From positions 21,728,745 through 21,792,744 of the forward strand of contig NC_079898.1 in the NCBI RefSeq assembly GCF_024868665.1: a stretch of 64,000 nt of DNA. Reading direction: 5' to 3'. Source of the DNA: Triplophysa rosa. Its lineage: Eukaryota; Chordata; Actinopteri; Cypriniformes; Nemacheilidae. The first letter of the stretch is position 1. Every line of letters starts with the position of its first letter. The notes below the pieces were generated by a model. It was not told the origin of the DNA, searched no databases, and was given only the letters and a program-made list of their open reading frames with translations. Shown one piece after another: positions 1 through 12,100 of this stretch. The position numbers and the translations under genes were made by a program.

Positions 1-504
1 GAACGATCACATCCCCTCAGGGGTTTTCAAAGACAAATACTAATACAATGTGCAGTCCCTTGACTGGGGGAGTGACATTGAGTGGGCTGTTCAGAGCTGT
101 GAATCTTTCAGTGTAATCAATGTGACGTCCGAAGTGCCGCATCCCTCTTTTAAAGCTTGTGGCCAAGACATTGATGTCTCTGTGATGTTATTTTGCAGTA
201 CACATATAAAACATTAATGAGGACTACAGCTATCTGTAATGGTAACAGAGACACCCTGGACAATGTGTGAGAAACCCAGTGTAATGACTTACTGGGCCAC
301 AGAACAGATATTAGTTTAATAATCCTCATGTTGCATAAAGTATATTGTATACCATCTTATAAATGAGTCTCAGGGAAAATATGTATTTAGTTCTCACTGT
401 TATGTTATTCTGATGTATCAAAACGGTTTGAAATGTTTCTCCAAAAATGAATACAAATGAGACAATTGTTGTGATAAGAGAATAGAGCTATAATACAGTT
501 TTAG

Positions 505-600
505 TGTAAAGGTCCAGTGTATGAAATTTAGCAGCATCTCGCGGTGAGGTTGCGAATTGGAAACAACGCAACAACCCAAAAGCAAGGAAAACTTCTTAAG
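505..600 (+). repeat. truncated end of the TTAA/AGGTCCAGTG element family
   Basis: AAAGGTCCAGTGTATGAAAT followed by a GCAGCATCTCGCGGTGAGGT-like stretch and TTGCGAATTGGAAAC matches the terminal parts of the elements at 61686-62057 and 46333-46855. Only one end is recognisable, so this is a deleted copy. Confidence 0.5.
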
Positions 601-1956
601 AGTTTTAATTGCAGGCTTCGTGTCTTGACAAATCTGACAACAGTTGTGACATTGTTGAGAAGTCTTTTGTAAATCTAGAGACAAGAGTATGAAACTGCAG
701 GGAACTTTTACCAGGAGAATATCTGAGAAGCAGGAAACTTCTCAAACTGACCTCCATTTAATCTCATTGCTGTATAGGTGACGTTTTATCAAAATCCTTT
801 TTCAACCAATCTCATTTGGATCACATCTCGGTAATGGCCACTGCCAGCTTTTCCTAGTCTTGTGAACAGAACATCCAAATCTCCAAAATATCGAAATCCA
901 TTTGCTTAACCCTGTTTCCTTGTTCTGAATTTTTTCACCGCAAATTATCAGCAAAGTCTGATAAAAGCAGTATCATAATTTGGCTTCCGTACCTTGAATC
1001 AGGATTAAGAAAACTGTTCAGGTGGTCCGGTTAATGTGTATGCACACCGCAGAGGAAGGACTGTAGTAAAGACAAGCTAATGATTTTGCCAATAAGCTGA
1101 TTGTTTCTCATTGTTTCTCTAGAAAAGCGAGGCTTCCTCACCTACACAGCAGTGTGATACCATCCTTTTTTCAACAACTGGCATTCTTATACCATATCTG
1201 GTATTATTGCATCTAAACCTCTGCTGGAAAACAGTGTATCCACAGAAAGTTATGTCAGGAGGGAGAGGCTATATAAAGTCTGGAATTAACTGAACCTCCA
1301 AAAAAATCAATATTAAAACTGACCCATTATTTCTGTGCAACTGGAATCAATCAATTCAAGTATTTACATGTCATATAATATTTAGAAGTAAAGATTCAAC
1401 TCAACATTGAGTTAACTCAGTTCCTCTAGGAGATACGCTAACCTTTTTTTCATAACTTTACACCAGGCCAAATACAGTATTGATCAGTTTGCCTGTAATA
1501 TGATAGAAATATCTAAATCAAAACACTGTTGTTTACAACAACCACTTAGCATTGGATCCCTCAGGGCAGATAGACGAGAAACCCCTGCCAGATCAATGCA
1601 AGTAAGATCATTGGTGTAGAAGCTAGGGCGCTGTAATTCTGCTCTGCTTCACATGAGGTACCCTTAAAACCCACATCTGAATGACACTGCGTAAATATAC
1701 CAACTGCGAACACCTGCTGGTACACCACATGAGCGAAAAATAGACGGACAGCCATTCTAATCAGTGAATTTAGATATTACAGCCTCATTTATTGTTTGAA
1801 CACACACAGCCATCCAACTGAGACTCACACCAGTGTCAGATTTTTATTATTAAAGGGGCATTATTGATTTTCAGGGGTGCTTTGCGCGTGCTGACTATTT
1901 ATGTCAAATATTTCAACAAGATCAATAAACTCTAATAAATCTGAACATCTATCAAC

Positions 1957-3100
1957 TGTAAGGTCGGAGCCAAGATGTCCTGACCAGAGACATTATTCTT
2001 CTCCTGAGAAACAAAGAACGTTTCTAAGCACAGTGGGGAACCTAGGCCAAAAGGGCGCCCCTTCCTGAAAAGACAACGCACCGATTCCTGATCAAAGATC
2101 ACCTTCTCGGGAAAAGACAGAGAGCATCTCTCAGTACAGTGGGAGACCTGAACCAAAAGGACAGCTTCCTTTGAGAAACAACGGACTCCCTTCAGTACAG
2201 CAAACTCCCTACTGAGCTAACATCCACATCTCAAACGACGCATACCAGTGAATCACAGATGCAGACCTCACCCTGCACCCCAACTGTTCCTTTCCTCCCC
2301 TCTCACTCAACACAGGACACCCAAAAGCTCTAAGGACCTTACACAAGAAAAGAACACGACACATACACAAAAAAACATACACATGTTTGGTAACATCCAA
2401 AAGGTCTCAGTGCAACTGGTACAATGGTCTCACTCCCATAACAACAGAATGTAATCAAAATGTTTTGTAAGAACTTAACAATCTTCCCTCAGTGATGGAA
2501 CATTTTTCACACATTTGGTAACTTTGACCAATCACCTACTGTATGCAGATTAAGTACAGCCCCAGGGATCACAAGACCCAATCACAGCCAAATTCCTAAC
2601 TCTAAAGAATATTTCCATAATGCTTTGTTCTGGTTTGGTATTTAAGAGAGGTTGACAAAAATATCAGGGAATCTGTAGCCAGATCTCCCGCACAAATTCC
2701 TGTGTGTCGTCTCTTGCCAGGTATGCAACATTGAACTTCTCTTTGCTATATTTCTTATGATTTTCTATTATTTGTTATTGAATTATATTGATTGCCATTG
2801 ATTATTGAATCTTGAATTGGATTTTGAATTATGATTCCCTTACCTGGCTAATAAATTGTTATGTTTGAATTCATTCTGTATTGTTCTGAGTTTATAAACT
2901 TTAGTAGATCACGCTATATCCTTTGTTACCGCAAATCTACGTTCAGGTTAGTGACGGACTAGAATCCTGTATTAGGTGGAGCATTGGGGCACGCCAGCTG
3001 AGATTCTAGAGCTCCGGCTAACTACTTGGCATTAATTTAAGTGTGCTTAGACCGTAGGGGCTAACGTTTCTGTTTAGAACAGCACATATGTTGTCTGACC
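1957..3100 (+). repeat. possible solo LTR-like retroelement region
   Basis: The stretch has a promoter-like TATTTAAGAGAGG at about 2639, a CAGGTA donor-like site at about 2719, and an AATAAA polyadenylation signal near 2851 followed by T-rich sequence. That order (TATA, R, AATAAA) resembles a retroviral LTR. No partner LTR, primer site or coding region was found and the ends are not defined, so this is a weak call. Confidence 0.25.
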
Positions 3101-6100
3101 AATCTAAATAGGGTAAGTCTCAAACCTCTGGTTATTGTAATATTATTCTAACTAAGTGTACATAGGAAACTATGGCATGATTATATAAAGCTACCGTCAG
3201 AGGAAGTAAGATTGGTCTATTTATCTCTATGGAGTGGTCATGACCTCTGGTTGGAAAAATCATTACTTTAATTAAGTTGTCATAGTCTAAGGGGACTAGA
3301 TCAAATAATGTTTCAAGAAGTGCTGGTTGGAGACGGCCATCTGAGCATTACTAGTCATAGAAACCTCTGGCAGTGACCAAGACTGGCGAGTTTGTGACCG
3401 TGAGATCCGCGTATCAAGAGTCTAAGCGACATTGAGAATCGGATGAAGGAATGTAATTTAGAATAAAACAGAGGAATCAGACATCCATCCAAATTTCACA
3501 ATTATTAATGATAAAAGTTAAATGTAAACTAAATGAGAAGTCAAGATATTATTAAATTGGAGTCAGATAAAATGGAGGTAATTAAATGAAATGTGCTTTC
3601 ATTCAAATATTGTTTCACTAAACAAAGGAAAGACAAGAACACGTGTGAAGCCTTCGCCACGCCTCTGGATACCGTCATTGGACCAGCGGGTGGTGCCTTA
3701 TAATGACATTTAAAATCCAATTAACATCAAATACAAAAATAAATAAATAATACATTAAGCATCATAACTGCAAATTTTAGTGAAATTTGCCACAGGAAGG
3801 GAAGTCAGATCAAAATATAAATCTAATATGAATTCACTATCACAATTAATATTATAAATAATCAACACAACAACACATTTATCTATATATAATTATCGAT
3901 ATATATTTTATTTATATTAATATATTAATCATATAGTTGTTCTCCTTCTGAAACCGTGTATGTCCAAATTCGCTGTTTTTCAGTAAATGGAAAAAGCACT
4001 GTACTTTTAAAATGATTAAATACTGTGTTGTCAAAGATGACAAGCACTTTTTTATACTTCTTATAGTTTAGATTTTTGCAAAACCCAGTGACAAACAAAA
4101 GGTGACTAATAATAATGATTTATAGCAAAAAAAACCCACAAAATATGGAGATACGAGGTTTCAGTAGGACAGCAGCGATATATTAACCATTGTGTGGTGT
4201 TCAAGTCTGTGGGACCTATTTTTAATCTTTTTAATGACAGACATGAATATTTGTATATATACATGTTTTTAGTCATATCATCAATTTTTCTATTAAAAAA
4301 AAATGAAAACCACAATTTACTAACCTATATTAACCATATGCTCTCGGTTACTTACATTTGGGATTAGGTTAACATGTTTACACTATTTATACATTTTCAC
4401 AGATGTATCATTTAAAAAAAAATGTCTGAGTAACACAAACACAAATCCCAGGGTTAAATATGAAACCAAGCAGTGAATTTGGAGTTTCTTATTTAAGCTA
4501 TACACATCTAAAATCCATCTCCAGCTTCACACAATAGAAGCTTCCACAAAGCTGCTATTCATTAGTAAAAGTCATAGCCTTGCAATTAGTGCTCTTTTTA
4601 TTTTTCGGTAATGTTGTGTCTGGGCTTTCTGTAAACCCCATCAAGATATCACAGCAGATAAACTCTCCATAAACTCAAAAATCAATCAAACCCATAACTA
4701 GACAGGCCGAGACAAAACAAGGATGTGCACACTATATGTTTTAAAGTTATTTTTGTCCTTTATCAGACAAAACAATGAAGAGAAATTCAAATGGTAAGAG
4801 AGAGGGAAAAGGGAATTGGGCCACTTAAAGCACTATGGTGCAACACCCACTTTTTGGCGCTGACCTGCGGCACTATTTTTGCCCCTATTTTTGACTCATT
4901 TCTGTATCATTTTTGCTGTTAATTTCTGACCCTCATTTGCACCATTTCAAAACAGGTTTCAACAGTCATCGTGGTCAAATTTCTGCCCCGTTCAGCTGAA
5001 CCGTCCTGGTTAACTGAAGGTGTTGTTACCGCTAAAAGGAAACGTCCAGGGGGAACACCAGTACAGCTGTGAAGTGATAAACCACACAACACACGATCTC
5101 TGATGTATCACAGTGTAAACAATGTCAACCTTCGGTTTCATCAGTCCATACCGAGTTCCACATCGCCTCTGGAGGCAAAGTCAACTCAACAGCTCTCACC
5201 ACAACTCAACACTCACTATTACAACAGCTGTCTAGTCACAAAGCAGTCCATGTGTGGGCTGGAGAGGTGTGAAGCTCCCCATCGCTGGACTCTAGTGCAG
5301 TTTAAAGCCATTCTCTGGAATGATGGATCGCTTTTCTCCATCTGCCAGCCTGAAGAATAAATGAGGATTTGCCAAAAGAACACTACCTGCCTGAAAGCAC
5401 AGTGCCAGCTGTACATTCAAGGGAGGTGGAATAGTGCTTTTTCATTGTTTGGGCAATGCCTTGAGCAGCACATAGGATATATTTTCAAAGAGAAAAAATA
5501 AAGAGCATGAAAGAACATGACACATGATGCTATGCTTTAACATTGTGGGTTCTCGTTGAGACATGGGCGAGTGCAAGAAAGAGGAAATCATTTTCATTTG
5601 CAGAAGAAGGTTCAACGTCAGTGCCAAACCTCACAAATTCTTAAAGCTAAATGGAGACGAAACTCAGGTGTCCACATACAGTATTCCTTGGAGAAGCTGA
5701 TTCACTGACTATATAAAATAGGAAATTACCTTAGAGGCGGCATAAAGGTGCAGAGGGTCTGCGAACAACAAAAAGGCGGTTGAGGTTGAAATGAAATTGC
5801 ATCTTTTTAGAACTATTAAAATAATTTCTTATCAAAACCTTTTACTCCTGAAAATTCATATCACACTTTTTAAATCTCAGATGCTCAACAGGGGTGAGGA
5901 AAATGTCTAAGCTCATTACAGTGCATTGCATTGCCATCCCTGAAGAGCAAACAAGCGATGCTGCCTTTAATTTTGGCCAAAATGATTTTATGAGGCAGCA
6001 TATTTCAGTCACCCAATGTTTGGAACAGCTAGCCAGACAGCTTAAATAAGTGTTGGAAAAAATCCACTAAACCGGTGTGTCTAAACAGGTTGTCTCAAAA

Positions 6101-6227
6101 TGTCCACGTTATGTTCCAACTTCATCTAAAGTATGATGACTGAATTTTTACAGAAAGGACTGGCTCTATAATTTAGAAACGGCAAACACTCACATACCTT
6201 TGAAACCACTAATACGGATGCTTTAAA

Positions 6228-6512
6228 GGGATTGTTCACCCAAAAATGTAAATTCCTTTCATCCTTTACTCACCCTCATGTCATTTCAAACCTGTATGAC
6301 TTTCTTTCTTCCACAGAACACAAAAGATATTTCGAAGCATGTTGGTAACCAAACAACGGCGGTACCCATTGACTTGAATTGGTTTTGTGTCCATACAATA
6401 GAAGCGAATGGAAAAGAATGAAACATTCTTCAAAATAGCTTATTTTGTGTTCTGCAGAAGAAAGTCATACATGATGACAGAGTTTTAATTTGTGAGTAGA
6501 CTTTAACCAAAC
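6228..6512. repeat. fold-back MITE, copy 1
   Basis: Begins GGGATTGTTCACCCAAAAAT and continues with CTCACCCTCATG...CCTGTATGACTTTCTTTC. The second half gives the inverted counterpart (CATTCTTCAAAATA, TGTTCTGCAGAAGAAAGTCATAC). The whole can fold into a long imperfect hairpin. I recognise it as an abundant cyprinid short inverted-repeat element, possibly of the Angel type. Further copies lie at 6530, 17836, 18925, 22864, 40905, 43825 and 48462. Confidence 0.75.
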
Positions 6513-6529
6513 ACAGCTTTTAAAGGGAT

Positions 6530-6930
6530 TAAAGGGACAGTTCACCCAAAAATGAAAATTCTGTCATGAATTACTCACTCTCTAGTTGTTCCAAACCTGT
6601 ATAAATGTCTTTGTATGGTTGAACACAGAGAAAGATATCTGGAAGAATGTTTGTAACCAAACAGTTCTTGGCCACCATTGACTACCATAGTAGGAAAAAA
6701 TGACAATGGTAGTCAAAAGTGCCCCAGAACTGGTTGCTGTCCTACATTATTCAAAATATCTTCATTAAAACAAAAAATAAAGTTTTCCTGCTATGGTCAA
6801 TGGGGTCCAATGACTGTTCGATTATAAGCATTCTTCCAAATATCTTTCTCTGTGTTCATCAGAACAAAGAAATATATACAGATTTGCAACAACTTGAGTA
6901 AATGAAGACAGCATTTTTATTTTTACCTCA
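6530..6930. repeat. fold-back MITE, copy 2
   Basis: Starts ACAGTTCACCCAAAAATGAA and has inverted halves around 6690-6730, where CACCATTGACTACCATAGTA faces TGGTAGTCAAAAGTGCC and later TGGTCAATGGGGTCC. It sits about 20 bp after copy 1. Confidence 0.7.
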
Positions 6931-8104
6931 AGTTTTCTGACATTCTGCACCACCGTAAATGCTTTCCATTGCATTATCACGCTCCAAAATGACTATCATT
7001 AGCTCTGACACAGGCCACGGCGGCGGCAGGCCGTGACTAATGCCAGACCATAAGCGCCATCGGTGTGGGCAAATTCTCATCATTCCTCAAACTAACCATG
7101 GAACCAATTTCTACCTCTCCCCATGTCATAAAATCTGACAATTATCCTGACTTCATTAATAATGCATAGCAGTCCTCGCCTGCAATCAAGGTTTAATCAG
7201 CAATGTGTCTCACAGGTAGAGCCTTGACTGAGCCAAGAAATTATTGGCAAATTGTAAGGATTTATTTCCCCCCTCAACTTAATGATATAAATGACTCGGG
7301 GTAATTTAGTTGGTTTAACAAGCAGGACAACGTTATCAAACCCAAGGAGCTGTCTGCATATGTGGCTGCTGCCATAGAAACAATGTGATTAATCGGGGTT
7401 ATTGATTTTTTTCGGCACATTCACATTCAATCGGGCAACAAAAGAAAAATACAAAAAACACAAAGCTAACTAACTAAATAAATGAAAGAATGGGAATCCA
7501 ATTAAATGACATTGTGATCTAAATGGATTAGGTGGTTTCAAACGGGTTTGTAAAAATGCTCAAGTGGTTTTTAAAGACGCTCTCCTAAACCAGCTTAATA
7601 TGCCGAGACAAAAATCTAAGCAAGTCATGCTTGGATGGACCGTGCCTCTCTTTTAAAACAGTTCTGGCCAGACCAACACAGCTGTATTGGTTAAATCAAT
7701 GGCTAGGGAGGAACTATTTATCTAACCAGCCAATGGAAAACTGAGGGAGTGTCATAAAAAGTCATTAATTTTATTTGGTGCTACTAGCCATGCAGAAATT
7801 ATGCACTTCACCTTTACAAGGACAAAACAATTACTTGGATAATAAGTCAGTGGCACCTCACTGCAGAACGCAAGATCCAGGGGGCAAGGTTGGATCCAGA
7901 TCCAGTCTCCTCCCATTGCATTGTGATTGGTCGACACTGGATCCAGTCTCCTCCCACTGCATCTTGATTGATCGATTGGTGGACACGTCATACTCATGTT
8001 GTTGCTCTACCATTTCCGCATTAAGTCGTAACTTAAGTTATTTATTTGACAGAAAAACAAACTTGCTGAAGACAAATGTATTTATTAACGTGTTTTTAAT
8101 AACA

Positions 8105-8190
8105 TATCAAGGGTAAGGGTTTGGGTTAGGGTACTTTTAATAACATATTTTATTACATTTCGGTTTAGGGTAAGGGTTTGGGTTAACATA
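8105..8190. repeat. TTAGGG-like degenerate repeats
   Basis: Two copies of GGTAAGGGTTTGGGTTAGGG-like sequence, around 8110 and 8166, are separated by AT-rich DNA. They are degenerate, short and interstitial. Confidence 0.5.
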
Positions 8191-8247
8191 TTTAACTGTG
8201 TTCGTTACTTACAGGCGTACATTAAATTACGATTACATTGATATCAA

Positions 8248-8342
8248 AGGTCAGGGGTTTGAATGCCAGGGAACCCAGGGTGCTTGAATGCATTATCGCT
8301 TTAGATAACAGCATTTGCCAAATGCATAAATGTAATGTAGTA
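8248..8342 (+). repeat. SINE 3' portion (tRNA-derived, truncated)
   Basis: AGGTCAGGGGTTTGAATGCC resembles a polymerase III B box. It is followed by a tail (GCTTTAGATAACAGCATTTG, CCAAATGCATAAATGTAATG) shared in pattern with the LINE-type tails at 41180 and 48725. No A box is seen, so the 5' part is lost. Confidence 0.5.
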
Positions 8343-10979
8343 TAACAGTGCATTTATGATACCTGGATCTGCCTCATATCATACGAATATAACACTAGCC
8401 TACATGTAATTAAATTTATTGACTATTACCACTGCACTACCTTTTCTCATTGGAGAAAAAAATGCATTGGATATCACCGGGGGTTCAGTTGGGATTTTGG
8501 AAGAGGGGGAACATTGTTATGGAGCTTTAGGGTAGCCGTGTGGTTAATGTACTATACAGCCATTGAAAAAAATAGAGACCCTTGTTTGGGTTTGTCCATC
8601 TTTAACCCAGTTTGGGTTGTTTTGAAACCCAATGTTGGGTCAATTTTATTCTTTTTTGAGTGTATTTTCAGTTTTTCTTAATAATTTATTATTTATAGGT
8701 ACATGCATACTGTAAGTAAAATGATCGTTTTGGTTTCATTCCTTAAACTAGTGACAACATTTCTCCTGAATTTCAAACAAAAATATTTTTATTAGCAGAA
8801 AATTGAAACGGGACAAACTGGTCAAAACATAAAAAATGCAATGTTTGCAGATCTTGAATACTGCAAAGAAAACATGTTCATATTTAAGTCTAAACAAAAC
8901 AAGACTCATGTTTTTACAAGTATTTTAGAATAAGTTCAAAAATGAATTTATGATGAAAGAACCCAGATTTTTTTCACAACCTTCACGCATCTTGCATTCT
9001 TTCAGTCTTTCACATGGCTGTTGCATGGCAGCCTCAAATGTCAAAGGTAAAATGTTACCGTGATGTGTAATGGGTCCCAATGGGTTGCAAATAAAACAAA
9101 GTGTTGTTACACATATTGTTTACTATAATTTGAGTAGTGAAAAGATGCGAATTTATGTAACTTTTTTCCATTATTACTATAATACTACTACCGCTACTAC
9201 TACTTATTTATTTATAATAAATATATAATAACAAAAAACAATATTTTAATAATAATAATAATAATAAAAACTTATTTCTAAAGGGTTGTTTCTGTTAAAA
9301 TTTAAAAGACACTGGACTGGACACAATACCCAAGAAAATGCTGATTAAAGGCAAAACTGGAATGTTTTTTGATTTTTTTCTATAGTTGTATATATGTTTG
9401 CTGAGGAAGAAAACAGAATAAAATTACCAATTAAATGTAAAGATAACTATACAGACATCATTTAAATCTGTGTGTTTGTCTAATAATATATCTCAAGTTT
9501 GCCAATAATCTTATATAAAATCTGGAGTAGAGTGTAGACAAAACGGAACTGGATTCAGATACACCCTGCCAATTATTTCTCGACAGAGGCTCGTTCCATC
9601 CCAACTGAACACCTGGACATCACACTTGTTCCCTAGCAAGTGTCACCTGTATCTGTTCTCCACACTGAGCTATGTTCTGGTTGAACCTGATTTATATCTC
9701 TTTTGATTTATCTCACGGAGATGCCTGCCAAAGTGTGCACAGCAGAACAGAGTCATTACTACAGTCCCCTTGGTTAGTTTAATCCCACAGGCAATTAGGA
9801 TTTGTAGGACTTTGTTTTCCACTCAAAAGAAGCTTTACAGGGTTGTTATTGATTCTGAAAGCTCCGCGGGCACACGAGGACTCAACCCACTGGATCATTT
9901 AATCATGTTTAATAAGAAGCAGTCATTGCCTCTCTGATTTATTGCATTAAGCGAGCCAGTGACAAATCCAGACACAGCCCAGATCAAAGCACAAATCATT
10001 TTTACGTTCATACAAGTGTCCTCTGATTGGTCCACACAAAAGCCACTATGGTTTATCTATATCAATTTTATCTTATTTGTTTGTAAAAAAATATCAGAAG
10101 ATTATATTCATCAATTTTCAGGACTGCTAATCAAAGAAAGTGATTATTTAACAGTCTATAACAAAAACTCAAAATGATGAAAAAAATGGTTAGCAATTTA
10201 GCAGAGAGTAAAATAGAATGCTACATAATGATGTATAATGAATACATTTCTAGAGGAAGCGCATAAACGTCGTTGTGGGCACTGCCTCAGATGTCCATAG
10301 CAACAACCATTAGCAAGCCAGACACAGAGCGCTCATGGTTAACAACCATAGTGTATCTTCTTTACCCATGAAGAAATGTCACCCCATTAGGACGCCGCAG
10401 GAGACTCAGCGTGTTATATGGAAGGGACTTTGTCACTTGCACCTAGAGACCTGTCATTACTGAGGAACCCCACAATGCTGTCACCACAGCTCTGGATATG
10501 ATACAAGGGATTACCGAACAGTCTGAGGAATACTTTATTATTGCTGCTGTGTTTTACATGACAGGTGTGTGCCATTGAGCTCAGCAATATGCCTTGTGAG
10601 CCTCTGGATTGTGGCAAAATAGTCACAAAAGTGACAAAAAATAAACATCGGTAAACATGAATTTAAAATCTAGACCCTCTCCCAAATGGCAGCCTTCCTA
10701 CTTTTTTCAAAAGTAAAATGTTAAATGTTACTGTGATATGTAAGAATAGACCAATAGTTCCCAATGGGTTGCAAATAGTGTTGTTACACATTTTGTCTAC
10801 TTACTGTAATATAAGAAGTGAAAAAATGCAGATTTATGTAACTTATTGATTAATAAAAATAAATCATCCTATATTGCTTTAACTGTATACAGAGGTCATA
10901 AGTAACAACACAGTATTAAGTGTCAATATGTAAACTTTAAAACTGGGTTATTTTTGTAAATGATTACTATAATAATAAT

Positions 10980-11663
10980 TAGAGATGCACCGAAACGAAA
11001 ATTCTTGGCCGAAGCCGAACATGATGTGAAACACTTGGCCGAAGGCCGAATAATACCGGACACCAAACATGCTTTTTTGCATTTCTTCTATTTATTAAGC
11101 CATTTTTTTACTATTGCACAAACTGAATAGTCAAAATGTGCTTTTTATAATTTGTCTTCCTTTTCAATAAAATACAATACAACTTAATATAAAATTGAGC
11201 AAAACAAAGTAAATTCAAACAAAAGATTGAGCTTGTGAATAGCCTATATTAATTAGGCCTATAACTGACTGAAAGAATGTAATGTAAGTTACTCTGTACC
11301 CCTACAACAAAACACTTCATTAAAACTGTCATTCTACATTAGATGACACTTTAAAATGCTCCACACACACGCACGCACGCACACACACACACACACACAC
11401 ACGCACACACACACACACACACACGCGCACACACGCACGCACACACACGCACACACACACACACACACACACGCACTGCCAAAATGTTTGCGGCAGTAAT
11501 AAAGCACACGCGTGTCTCTGTCTCTCTCTCTCTCTCTGCGCTGGTTGCTGCTTGATCGTATCACGAGTCATGTTCGGTAAAATTTATTCGGCCATTTCAC
11601 ACATTCGTTTTTTGCTATTTTAGGCCAAACATTTTCGGTGGCCGAACATTTGGTGCATCCCTA
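10980..11663. mobile_element. hAT-type non-autonomous element with 8-bp target duplication
   Basis: Terminal inverted repeats TAGAGATGCACCGAA at the left and TTTGGTGCATCCCTA at the right bound 684 bp. The flanks carry the same 8 bases, ATAATAAT, at 10972-10979 and 11664-11671, although this lies in a simple repeat and is weaker proof than usual. No transposase is present. The interior contains the CA microsatellite at 11362-11475. Confidence 0.75.
11362..11475. repeat. CA microsatellite
   Basis: About 114 bp of (CA)n interrupted by CACG units, inside the hAT-type element. A short TCTC run follows at 11518-11538. Long cysteine/valine open frames here are artefacts of the repeat. Confidence 0.95.
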
Positions 11664-12100
11664 ATAATAATAATAATAACAACAATAATAATAATAATTA
11701 TTATTTAAATAAAAAAATAAAGAGTTTATTCATAAATATAAAATAAATAAAACATTTCATTTAGAATAAATATAATGCATAATACCAATAATATTATATA
11801 TTAATAATAAATATTAACAAAATAATAAATAAATTTTATATTTACATTGTTGGTGTTAATAATAATAATAATAATAATAATATGTTTAATTATTATTGCT
11901 ATTATTAATAATATTTATTTGAATTCAAATTTTATTCAAAAATATAAAATAAATAAAACAAATTATTTATTTAAAATAAATATAATAAATATATAATAAC
12001 AAAAATAATATACATTAATAATAATACTTTTATATTTGAATTGCCACTACATAAAATAATAATAATAATATATATAAATAAATAAATAATATATATACTG
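11664..12100. repeat. AAT-rich low-complexity block
   Basis: Successive runs of AATAATAAT and ATAAATAAAT cover most of this stretch. No other structure is seen. Confidence 0.85.

Noticed and set aside
1957..3100. Endogenous retrovirus
   Set aside because: The promoter/poly-A arrangement is suggestive, but there is no second LTR and no coding remnant; kept only as a weak LTR-like region.
8105..8190. Interstitial telomere repeat
   Set aside because: Only two short degenerate TTAGGG-like blocks; too little for a telomeric fusion or internal telomere array.
11329..11571. Cys/Val-rich open frames on the minus strand
   Set aside because: They are translations of the CA microsatellite inside a hAT-type element.
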